Part shown: positions 52,818 to 60,671 of the stretch, piece by piece
Layout: each line of letters opens with the position of its first letter
How positions within the stretch are numbered: position 1 is the stretch's first letter
Assembly (NCBI GenBank): GCA_947458545.1
Contig: CANGYH010000001.1
Span: 186,001-250,000, forward strand
Direction of reading: 5' to 3'
Length of the DNA stretch: 64,000 nt
Origin: Cytophagaceae bacterium
Lineage (GTDB): Bacteria; Bacteroidota; Bacteroidia; Cytophagales; Flexibacteraceae
Made by a program: the position numbers and the translations under genes
The notes under the pieces: generated by a model
The model's input: only the letters and a program-made list of their open reading frames with translations
What the model was told of the DNA's origin: nothing
Databases searched by the model: none

Positions 52818-53717
52818 TCAAAAGAGCATCGCAGCGCCGTATACGCCGGCAGAGTCGCCAAGGGTAGGGCGTAGGATGGTTGTACTGAGGCGGCTATTAA
52901 ACAAGTATGGCATGATGCGCGCCTGCGTTTCGGTATAGAGCTCATCTATGTTGCCCACGCCGCCCCCTAGCACCACCGCGTCTGGGTCTAAGATGTTTAT
53001 GACTACCGATATCGCCTTGGCAAAGCCATCAAGTAGCCGCTCTTTAATCTGTAGCGCCTCGGGTTCGCCTTCGCGCCAGCGCTCTACGATGTCCTTCAAG
53101 GGAAGGGTTGCGCCAGTAAGCCTGCGGTAGTATGCCTCTAAGCTAGGCCCTGAGATTACCTGCTCTACACAGCCTTGCTTGCCGCAGTAGCATGGTTGGC
53201 CTCCGGGCTCAAGTACATTGTGGCCCCATTCGCCGGCTATTCCATGCCGCCCGTTCCAGATCTTGCCGTCGAAAACGATGCCCGAGCCAACGCCTGTGCC
53301 CATGATCACGCCAAAAACTACCCGAGGATTGTCTATGATGGCAGGCACTGCGCCAAGGAGTGTTTCTGCCAAAGCAAAGCAGTTGGCGTCATTTTCCATG
53401 CGGACCTCGCAATCCAGCACGCGCGCCAAATCTTTGTCGAGCCGCTCGGCGTTGAGGGCCAGTGTGTTGCTATTCTTCAGCAGCCCATCGTCTGGGTCTA
53501 TGGCACCTGGGGTGCCTACGCCAATCTGGTAGCGTTGCAGGCCGGTAGCTTCTTCCAACCCTTGCACCACCCGGTTTACCTGCTGCAGAATATGGTCGTA
53601 CCCCTTGGCCGATTCTGTAGGCAAGCGCAAACGGGCCAACGGCTTGGTGGACGATTCGGGCAGTACAACGCCTTCAATCTTTGTGCCGCCCAAGTCTATG
53701 CCCCATTTGGTGTTCAT
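52818..53717 (-). CDS. ROK family sugar kinase (glucokinase-like)
   Basis: A 299-residue ROK kinase. The ATP-binding start is WGIDLGGTKIEGVVL (Asp8), ENDANCFALAE holds the catalytic Asp, and the structural zinc site is in GEWGHNVLEPGG followed by PCYCGKQGCVEQVISGP. The fold and sequence suit glucokinase or fructokinase; glucose is likely but unproven. I chose ATG 53717, because 62 residues of the longer frame upstream are not family-like and run into the promoter of the divergent gene. It would link free glucose with the glycogen and gluconeogenesis genes nearby. Confidence 0.9.
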   Translation of the reverse strand: MNTKWGIDLGGTKIEGVVLPESSTKPLARLRLPTESAKGYDHILQQVNRVVQGLEEATGLQRYQIGVGTPGAIDPDDGLLKNSNTLALNAERLDKDLARVLDCEVRMENDANCFALAETLLGAVPAIIDNPRVVFGVIMGTGVGSGIVFDGKIWNGRHGIAGEWGHNVLEPGGQPCYCGKQGCVEQVISGPSLEAYYRRLTGATLPLKDIVERWREGEPEALQIKERLLDGFAKAISVVINILDPDAVVLGGGVGNIDELYTETQARIMPYLFNSRLSTTILRPTLGDSAGVYGAAMLF

Positions 53718-53799
53718 ACCCTCAAAAATGGGGGAACAAACACCGATGAACCGCAACCGCAAGCTTAATTTCCACCAGAAAACGGCTGAAATTTGCACC

Positions 53800-55920
53800 A
53801 TGCAATTGCGCTTGCTTTTTGGGGTTCTGGCCATGATGCACGTGGCCAGTGCTGTAGCACAGGTCCGATTTACGCCAGAGCTAGAGGTACGTGTTGATAC
53901 CACCCTCTATGAGGCAGATCAAAGCCCGCTTTTTGTACAAGGCCGGCGGATACTGGCCTTCCCCGTTTCTCGGCCCGACCAGATTATTGATGTATTCTTC
54001 TCGCCTCCTGAGGGCATGGCTATGCCAGTGGCCAGGTTGCAAGTTGCCCGAGACGTATCCATTCTAGACTCGCTGCGGATGATTGACAGCAGCTATTTCC
54101 AGGCGAGGGTGCAGTTTGCAGATTTGTCTAAGGCGGGTATTATTCCCATTTCGGTGGCCTACAACTTACCGGGCCTGCCAAGCCGACTGGTAACGTATGA
54201 GCTCTTCCCCTACATGCCTACCCGGGCTGTATTGCAGGTAAAAGATGAAGAAGTGTTTTTAGGCGAGGAGAAATCGTACGTAGTCTCAACTACCAACCTG
54301 GGCAACATCCGGGTAGATGGCAGTTGGCAGACACGCAATGGGGTAGATTACAGGCTCTTTACCGACGGCAATCAGCTTAGGCTCAGCATTGTAACCAATG
54401 AGCCTGGCCTCAAAGAGATCGCATTGCCGATTCAAACCATACGCCCCGTTGTAGCCGAGGGTAGATTGACCAACGACTTGCCGCCGATCGCCCTGCGCTT
54501 TGTGGCTAAATCGAGCCGGATAGCCTTTTTGAGCTTTGACCGAAAAGAGATAACGCTAGACCTGGAGGCGCCGCAAGGCACAGAAATCCAGATTGACAGA
54601 AGCAGGCAACTGCAAATCCGCAAGACGTACCGTATCGAGACCACGGCCGAGCCTGGGGGCGCATTTGTAGGTGAGATTTTTACCCGAAGCAGCCTCTCTA
54701 ACGATAAGGTGCTTGCCTGGATACGCCCATATGCCCTACACAGAGCCAGCGATGGGTATCTCTATATCAAAGACGGTGATGACGTCAAATTCATTACCAA
54801 CATCAACATCACCGAAAAGACCAGGATTCAGCGGGTGAGCCTGCGCCACCAGGGCGGCGAATTTGGAGAGAATCTGACGGTTAATCCGGGCGAGCAGGTC
54901 GATGTAAAGATCCAGGGAACGGGCCTGGAGAAGGTTGTCTTTCTTTTTGAAGGAGCGCAAAACCTGGTGCGTGATTCTGCCCTCTCTACCGAAAATGTGG
55001 CCGTTTATAGCTTACGCATACCCGTAAACATTGCCAGGCGCAAGGTGGTGGTGTACAGAGGCAAAGAACCTACCGGTTTTGAATTAACCGTAAAAGAGTT
55101 TCAGACACCTAGGCAGTTAGACTTCTTAACCCTCAACTACGGTGCCGGAGACATGGAGGTCGGCAAACTTACCAAGCCGATATTGTACGATAAAACCATA
55201 CCTGAGCTAACCTTAAAGCCTGTAAGCCAAGTGATTGACGCAGGTGGTAAGCTATATGGCAAGCAATACTTGGTGGTAGAGATTAACATCTTTAACACAC
55301 GCAAAGACCTGATCGAAACGCGAAAGATCGACGGGATTGTTGTTTGCCCGGGCGATAACAGCCCCAGATTTGGTTTCTATGAAGGGAACGACTGTGTAAA
55401 TGCCCCGCGCAACCTCAATCAGTTTCTGGCCCACAAAACCTTTGATTTGCCAGACTGGGCCACCATTGAGCTTACCATCCGGCACGACCCTTTCAAGTAC
55501 GGCGGTGCGCCCGGCTTTAGCCAGAAGGTTGAGCTTATTCTGCAAAAGCACCTCACCTTCGACATTGACGTTAGCTTTCCGGCAGGCCTGCTGGTTTTAG
55601 AAACAGGCTCATCAAAGTTTGATAATTTGTACGGTATTTCTATGGCCGTGCTGCCACAGCTTAGCTTTTACAAGCCAGATAAGGTCAACCAACTGCGGCC
55701 TTATCGTGTGGGGCTGGGCTTCATTGCCCTAAATGCCTTCAACTTCTCTAACACAGACGACCAGCGCTCCAGAGACGTGGGTGCAGTCCTGCTCGGCTCC
55801 CTTTTCCCTACACGGACGGGGTCGCGCTTTACCTTTCCCCTCTATGGAGGATTTGGCTACAAGCTGCGAGCAGGGCGCTTTTTCTACATCGTGGGCCCAG
55901 GCATTCAGGTAAGACTATAA
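53800..55920 (+). CDS. large secreted protein of unknown function
   Basis: A 706-residue protein from ATG 53800 with a clear signal peptide (MQLRLLFGVLAMMHVASAVA, cut before QVRF). The rest is beta-rich, with several Ig-like or sandwich-like repeats and short charged turns (for example ILDSLRMIDSSYFQARVQF and KVVVYRGKEPTGFELTVKEF). The last 120 residues (from about SSKFDNLYGISMAVLPQLSF to GPGIQVRL) show alternating aromatic strands that look like an outer-membrane barrel-type end. No catalytic motif is seen. The divergent ROK kinase starts 82 bases away, and the convergent subtilase ends 12 bases after it. I do not recognise the family. Confidence 0.75.
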   Translation: MQLRLLFGVLAMMHVASAVAQVRFTPELEVRVDTTLYEADQSPLFVQGRRILAFPVSRPDQIIDVFFSPPEGMAMPVARLQVARDVSILDSLRMIDSSYFQARVQFADLSKAGIIPISVAYNLPGLPSRLVTYELFPYMPTRAVLQVKDEEVFLGEEKSYVVSTTNLGNIRVDGSWQTRNGVDYRLFTDGNQLRLSIVTNEPGLKEIALPIQTIRPVVAEGRLTNDLPPIALRFVAKSSRIAFLSFDRKEITLDLEAPQGTEIQIDRSRQLQIRKTYRIETTAEPGGAFVGEIFTRSSLSNDKVLAWIRPYALHRASDGYLYIKDGDDVKFITNINITEKTRIQRVSLRHQGGEFGENLTVNPGEQVDVKIQGTGLEKVVFLFEGAQNLVRDSALSTENVAVYSLRIPVNIARRKVVVYRGKEPTGFELTVKEFQTPRQLDFLTLNYGAGDMEVGKLTKPILYDKTIPELTLKPVSQVIDAGGKLYGKQYLVVEINIFNTRKDLIETRKIDGIVVCPGDNSPRFGFYEGNDCVNAPRNLNQFLAHKTFDLPDWATIELTIRHDPFKYGGAPGFSQKVELILQKHLTFDIDVSFPAGLLVLETGSSKFDNLYGISMAVLPQLSFYKPDKVNQLRPYRVGLGFIALNAFNFSNTDDQRSRDVGAVLLGSLFPTRTGSRFTFPLYGGFGYKLRAGRFFYIVGPGIQVRL

Positions 55921-55932
55921 CGTGGCAAGCCG

Positions 55933-58900
55933 CTACTGCAAGACCCAGGCCTTTGAAAATGTGCCGCACCTCCAGAGGTAAGTGCCTTTAGGCCAGGCGC
56001 TAACGTCTAGGGTGTGCCCAACGGTATTGCGTCCCTTCCAGCAGATTTTCCCATAAGTGTCATAGATTATCTGCTCGGCTGGCATGCCTCCTGGTAAGTA
56101 AAGAACCCCCGTAGTTGGAGAAGGGTAGGGCATAGATAAGCTTAAACCCAGGCCTGCGACGAGGCCAACCGGCTCTGCGGCCACAACAATGGTATCGCAG
56201 GTGTTGAGCGAACATCCCAGCTGTGAACGCATGCTTCTGCACACGGCAAATCGCCCGGCCAAGGGCATCACAAGGCTATCCTGCCTGTCGTAGATACTGG
56301 TTTGCCCCGTGGCCAGATTGGTGAGCAAAACCTGCACGGTATCACCGGCTGAGGCTGATATTGAGGGCAGGGGGTAGGCTAAACCTAGCCGCAAAGTATC
56401 TGGTAAGGCTCTAAGCTCATCGTTGAGCCTCTCAATCTGAATCCTAATAGTAGCCGTGGGCCCCTCAAAGAGGCTATCAACCTGGACACCGCGAAAGTGT
56501 ACGGCGTTTGTCAGGGTGCTGAAGCGATAAATCCCTTGCGCCACGCCCAACACCTGCCCTGCGGAATCAGATATGCGCCATTGCCCTGGCGGCAAAGTCA
56601 GTGCATAGCGGCCTGAATCTGTGTAGCAAATACTAATTTGGTTAGCAAGAGGCCAGGTTCGCCCTTGTCTTAGTAATTTGTAGCTTTCTCGGCTTAAAGA
56701 TGCGGCCTCGCGCAAGGAGGGCACCGACGGTCCGGATACCCAGGCATAGGCCACGCGGGTACTGCTGCCGGGTGCTATACGAGGCAACCGCGACTTATGG
56801 ATAGCCAATACATTGGTACCTGCTTGGCCACCCGCCGATCTGCGGTCTCTGGCCAGGGCTCTCCACTTTTCTACCCTACTAAAACCATCGGTTACATCAA
56901 TGTTGCCTAGCACCGTCAGAGGCACGCCGTCTATGGCAAAAAGGCTATGGCTTATGCCCGGTGTTAGCGGTACCAATGCTACGTAAGCACTATCTCCAAA
57001 TGCGTAGGCATATCCAAACCCACCGGCCGAATCCCACCGCATCTGGTTAAGCCAATACCGGTTCAAATCCCAATCTGCAAAGACGCCGAACCGTAGCGAG
57101 TCTAGAGCCTGGGTGCCTCGGTTGAAGATGGTATGCTCTACCAACAGCCCGGGTCTATCGGCCCGTTGAGGCCATGCATAGCCTTTGAGGCCAACCTGTA
57201 TGGCCATTCTGTTGCCTCCGGGCGCGCTTAGTGTCTGTGCCTCCAGCACTTGCAGGCTGTCTTGCCGCACGGTTTTAAGAGGTGTCAGCGGGATAAAGTC
57301 GTTGTCTTTGGTGGCAGACGTGCTGCTTAAGTTGTTGCGCACGTCGGTGCTGTCTTGAGCTATGATGATGCCCCCCTCTCCGAGCAGGCGCCGGCCTAGC
57401 CGCGTGTAGCCCGCGCCAAAGCTGTTGGCATCATCCACATACCCTAGGCGTGCATTGGCTGCCAAGGTTAGCCGGCTGCCCAGGTTGGCAAGGTCTTGCA
57501 GGGCGGCTCCAGCATCTAGCCTTACCACCTGGTTAAAGGTTCGGCCATCGGCTTTTAGCTCTACACGAATCTGTGGAGGCAAGGATGGTGCAGTCCCCAC
57601 AATTATCTGCCAATTTGCTAAATTGGCTAGTAAATAATCTTTAGTCAGATTGTTAAATACTAAACTGTCTGGGCCAATTATACTAACCCCAGGTGACGGC
57701 TCGAAAAGCGAGAGCCTCACCACTAGGCGCGTACAGTTTTGCAACCAATTCTTGACCGTGCAGTACAGCGGCGCCACCCCTGGTTGTAGGGCGGCTGCTT
57801 GGGGTGCAGTCTGCAGCCGTAGTACCTCTGGGTAGGCGGGTAGGGGAGCTGCCAGCGTTTTGCGAAAGTTGATGCGGCCCCGGCCGATATAGCCTGCCGC
57901 TGTGCGATTAACGGGCACCGTGTCAATCCAGTCGACCCCGGCTTTAAGGGCCGCGCCTACCTCGGCAGCCGTGAGCTGGGGGTATTTTGACATTACCAAA
58001 GCCGCCAACGCAGACACCATTGGGGCGGCAAAGCTGCTCCCGCCGCCCATTATGCCGTAGCTGCCGTTGCTTAAGATGCCATAGACGTTGAACCCGGGCG
58101 CATGGAGGGCTAACTCTGGTGCCTGTGTAGATGCTGCCTGGCGCTCGTCGGCCAGGTTGCCAAACCCCACAGAAATAACACCGTCATAAGAGGCAGGGTA
58201 AAATCTGAGCACCCCGGCAGTATTGCCTGCCGCCGCTACTACAACGGCCCCTTTTGTTTGCACGGCATAATCAATAATGTCTTGCTCGTATTGGCTGGGA
58301 TACCCGTTGGCGCCCCAGCTTAGATTGATGACCTTACAACCTCTGTCTGCGGCATAAATGATGGCCTCATACCCACGGAACCTGGCCCCAAAAACCTTAA
58401 CGGGCAGCATCCGACACCGGTATGCAAGCCCGGCCAGGCCCACCGCATTGTCTGCAACGGCAGAGCTGATGCAGGCTACCTGGGTACCATGCGCGTTACC
58501 CGCCGGGCGCGGATCGTTGTCATTGTCGCCAAAGTCCCAGCCACGGTTGTCATCTATCAGGCCATTGCCGTCGTCGTCTATGCCGTTGATCGGATCTCCA
58601 TAGTTACGTGCAATGTTGCCGCCCATATCCGGGTGGTTGATGTCAACCCCGGTATCGAGGATGCCAATCATCGTTTGGGTATCACCACGGGCGCTGTCCC
58701 AGCCAGCGTACACCTCCATGCGGTGCAGATGCTCTGCCTGCCCACCCGATGCGGAATTTGCTGCAGGGTCGTTTGGTTGCCAAAGTGGCTCATAGACGTT
58801 GGCTTTTTCTATGTATAGTACGCCGGGCGATGCCTTTAGCTTTTGTAACTCTCTCTCCGTTAAGTTGGTGTCTAGCCTACAGACTTTATGCGGCTTAGGG

Positions 58901-59073
58901 ATTCTTGCTGTTTTGTAATAGGGCGTAAGCGGCACCCAGGCATCTTCATTAGTTATTTTAGAGTTGAATTTATTAGTAATACCTATATAATAACTAACTT
59001 GGTAATTCTGTGCGGAGGTTATAAATGCTAAAAAGCTAAAAAGAAAGGTGATGGCTAAAGTTTTTGCGCGCAT
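55933..59073 (-). CDS. subtilase (S8 peptidase) with type IX secretion C-terminal signal
   Basis: A 1046-residue secreted serine protease. Signal peptide MRAKTLAITFLFSFLAFITS is followed by a short propeptide and the S8 domain with the catalytic triad: Asp140 in IGILDTGVDINHPD, His195 in GNAHGTQVA, and Ser347 in GGGSSFAAPMVSA, with the oxyanion Asn in VVAAAGNTAG. Two aspartate-rich loops (GIDDDGNGLIDDN and DNDNDPRP) are probable calcium sites. A long beta-rich region leads to the C-terminal sorting signal (MPYPSPTTGVLYLPGG and SAWPKGTYLWRCGTFSKAW), typical of type A T9SS cargo. So it is secreted through the Por pathway. Start ATG 59073 fits the signal peptide. Confidence 0.92.
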   Translation of the reverse strand: MRAKTLAITFLFSFLAFITSAQNYQVSYYIGITNKFNSKITNEDAWVPLTPYYKTARIPKPHKVCRLDTNLTERELQKLKASPGVLYIEKANVYEPLWQPNDPAANSASGGQAEHLHRMEVYAGWDSARGDTQTMIGILDTGVDINHPDMGGNIARNYGDPINGIDDDGNGLIDDNRGWDFGDNDNDPRPAGNAHGTQVACISSAVADNAVGLAGLAYRCRMLPVKVFGARFRGYEAIIYAADRGCKVINLSWGANGYPSQYEQDIIDYAVQTKGAVVVAAAGNTAGVLRFYPASYDGVISVGFGNLADERQAASTQAPELALHAPGFNVYGILSNGSYGIMGGGSSFAAPMVSALAALVMSKYPQLTAAEVGAALKAGVDWIDTVPVNRTAAGYIGRGRINFRKTLAAPLPAYPEVLRLQTAPQAAALQPGVAPLYCTVKNWLQNCTRLVVRLSLFEPSPGVSIIGPDSLVFNNLTKDYLLANLANWQIIVGTAPSLPPQIRVELKADGRTFNQVVRLDAGAALQDLANLGSRLTLAANARLGYVDDANSFGAGYTRLGRRLLGEGGIIIAQDSTDVRNNLSSTSATKDNDFIPLTPLKTVRQDSLQVLEAQTLSAPGGNRMAIQVGLKGYAWPQRADRPGLLVEHTIFNRGTQALDSLRFGVFADWDLNRYWLNQMRWDSAGGFGYAYAFGDSAYVALVPLTPGISHSLFAIDGVPLTVLGNIDVTDGFSRVEKWRALARDRRSAGGQAGTNVLAIHKSRLPRIAPGSSTRVAYAWVSGPSVPSLREAASLSRESYKLLRQGRTWPLANQISICYTDSGRYALTLPPGQWRISDSAGQVLGVAQGIYRFSTLTNAVHFRGVQVDSLFEGPTATIRIQIERLNDELRALPDTLRLGLAYPLPSISASAGDTVQVLLTNLATGQTSIYDRQDSLVMPLAGRFAVCRSMRSQLGCSLNTCDTIVVAAEPVGLVAGLGLSLSMPYPSPTTGVLYLPGGMPAEQIIYDTYGKICWKGRNTVGHTLDVSAWPKGTYLWRCGTFSKAWVLQ

Positions 59074-59118
59074 AGATGTACTTGGAGCCCAAACAAGGCG
59101 AACCACGCTTAAAGTTGG

Positions 59119-59126
59119 TACTTTTG
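59119..59126 (+). promoter_or_regulatory. TAnnTTTG -7 promoter box for fabI
   Basis: TACTTTTG is a perfect -7 match, 38 bases before the fabI ATG, in the short divergent gap between the subtilase and fabI. No TTTG lies at the right spacing for a full -33 element. Confidence 0.5.
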
Positions 59127-59164
59127 CGGCCTTACCAGACCTCCATTTTCTACAAGTTAGGCAC

Positions 59165-59992
59165 ATGGCTCATAATCTTCTTCAAGGAAAGCGCGGCATC
59201 ATTTTCGGGGCACTTAACGACCAGTCTATAGCCTGGAAAACGGCCCAAGCCGTCTATGCCCAAGGCGGCCGCTTCGTTTTGACCAATGCCCCCTTGGCCA
59301 TGCGTATGGGCGCCATAAACGAGCTGGCCGCTGCCACCGAGTCTGTGGTTATCCCAGCTGATGCCACCAGCATCGAAGAGCTGACCGCCTTGGTACAACA
59401 AGCCGAGCAACACCTGGGAGGCAAGCTAGACTTTGTGCTACACTCCATCGGCATGTCCACCAACATCCGCAAGGGCAAACCTTACGGAGACCTGAACTAT
59501 GACTGGTTCATGAAAACGCTGGACGTGTCAGCCCTCTCCTTCCACAAAATCATGCATGTGCTGGAGGCCCAAGACGCCATGGCCGAATGGGGCTCCGTGG
59601 TGGCTTTGAGCTACATCGCTGCCCAGCGCGTCTTCCCCGATTATACCGACATGGCGCAGGCCAAAGCCGTGCTAGAGAGCATCGGCCGCAGCTACGGGTA
59701 CCGCCTCGGCAAGCAAAAGAAGGTGCGCGTCAATACAATCTCACAGTCGCCCACGATGACAACGGCCGGCACCGGTATAGACGGCTTCGATGTCATGTTC
59801 AACTATGCCGACAAAATGTCTCCGCTTGGCAATGCCCCTGCCGAGGCCTGCGCAGACTACATCGTGAGCTTGTTCTCTGACCATACGCGCTATGTAACGA
59901 TGCAGAACCTGATGCACGACGGCGGCTTCTCTTTTACAGGTATCTCAGAAGAAGTCATCCAGATGCTGCACACCCAGGCCCAACAGGCCTAG
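59165..59992 (+). CDS. fabI: enoyl-ACP reductase (NADH)
   Basis: A 275-residue FabI that reduces enoyl-ACP in the last step of each fatty acid elongation round. The divergent SDR start GKRGIIFGALNDQSIAW replaces the usual GxxxGxG and is typical of FabI. LDFVLHSIGMSTN and the catalytic Tyr-x6-Lys in DYTDMAQAKAVLES are in place. VRVNTISQSPTMTTAGTGI follows the catalytic motif as usual. Start chosen at ATG 59165, because the 39 residues upstream overlap the subtilase signal region. It is followed by a hairpin and then pth. Confidence 0.95.
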   Translation: MAHNLLQGKRGIIFGALNDQSIAWKTAQAVYAQGGRFVLTNAPLAMRMGAINELAAATESVVIPADATSIEELTALVQQAEQHLGGKLDFVLHSIGMSTNIRKGKPYGDLNYDWFMKTLDVSALSFHKIMHVLEAQDAMAEWGSVVALSYIAAQRVFPDYTDMAQAKAVLESIGRSYGYRLGKQKKVRVNTISQSPTMTTAGTGIDGFDVMFNYADKMSPLGNAPAEACADYIVSLFSDHTRYVTMQNLMHDGGFSFTGISEEVIQMLHTQAQQA

Positions 59993-60008
59993 TACTTTCC
60001 CCAAGGCA

Positions 60009-60052
60009 GATGCCGGTTGGCGCCCCCTTAGATAGGGCGGCCAGCCGGCATC
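60009..60052 (+). terminator. hairpin between fabI and pth
   Basis: GATGCCGG (60009-60016) pairs with CCGGCATC (60045-60052); TGGC and GCCC inside extend it with GGGC and GCCA to about 17 pairs with one bulge. TTT follows. It probably ends fabI transcription or attenuates read-through into pth. Confidence 0.6.
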
Positions 60053-60061
60053 TTTGCATGT

Positions 60062-60067
60062 AGGAGG
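60062..60067 (+). promoter_or_regulatory. strong Shine-Dalgarno AGGAGG before pth
   Basis: AGGAGG ends five bases before the ATG at 60073. A perfect site is rare among the starts in this window and confirms this one. Confidence 0.75.
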
Positions 60068-60072
60068 TTCTG

Positions 60073-60642
60073 ATGAGCACGTTTCTTTTTGTGGGCTTGG
60101 GCAACCCCGGCCCAGAGTATGCCTTTACGCGCCACAACATCGGTTTTCTGGTGGCCGACCGCTTGCAGCATGGGCTAGGGGCTGCGCCCTTTAAACTCAG
60201 CAAGCAGGGCTTTGTGACGGAAGGTGGCTGGAAGGGCCACCGAATCGTGTTGCTTAAGCCGACCACGTACATGAATTTAAGCGGGCAAGCGGTCCGCTAC
60301 TGGCTGCAGCAAGAGAAGGTGCCGGTAGAGCGGCTGCTTGTCGTTACAGATGACTTGGCCCTGCCCTTTGGCAAACTACGCATGCGCACAAAAGGCAGCG
60401 CAGGGGGGCACAACGGGCTTAAAAACATCCAGGAGTTACTGGGTACTGATACTTATGCCCGGCTCCGCTTTGGCATAGGTGACACCTTTAACCAGGGCAA
60501 GCAGGTAGATTATGTACTGGGCAACTTTGCAGCCCAAGAGCAAGAGACACTGCCCGAGCGCATAGAGGCGGCAGCTAAGGCCATGCTCGATTTTGCCTTT
60601 TTGGGTGCCGAGCGTGCCATGAACCTGCACAATACCAAGTAG
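60073..60642 (+). CDS. pth: peptidyl-tRNA hydrolase
   Basis: A 189-residue Pth that frees tRNA from stalled peptidyl-tRNA. The active-site block is VGLGNPGPEYAFTRHNIGF, with Asn11 and the catalytic His21. The second is LLVVTDDLALPFGKLRMRTK, with the catalytic Asp at 93 or 94, followed by GSAGGHNGLKNI, another invariant stretch. Length and start are normal. A perfect Shine-Dalgarno lies upstream. It ends 30 bases before the convergent (p)ppGpp gene. Confidence 0.96.
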   Translation: MSTFLFVGLGNPGPEYAFTRHNIGFLVADRLQHGLGAAPFKLSKQGFVTEGGWKGHRIVLLKPTTYMNLSGQAVRYWLQQEKVPVERLLVVTDDLALPFGKLRMRTKGSAGGHNGLKNIQELLGTDTYARLRFGIGDTFNQGKQVDYVLGNFAAQEQETLPERIEAAAKAMLDFAFLGAERAMNLHNTK

Positions 60643-60671
60643 GCCTGACCGTGGCTGTCGTTCTGACTGAC

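Noticed and set aside
52818-53903. Longer N-terminal version of the ROK kinase
   Set aside because: The added 62 residues are not family-like and overlap the promoter and start of the divergent secreted-protein gene; ATG 53717 gives the canonical start.
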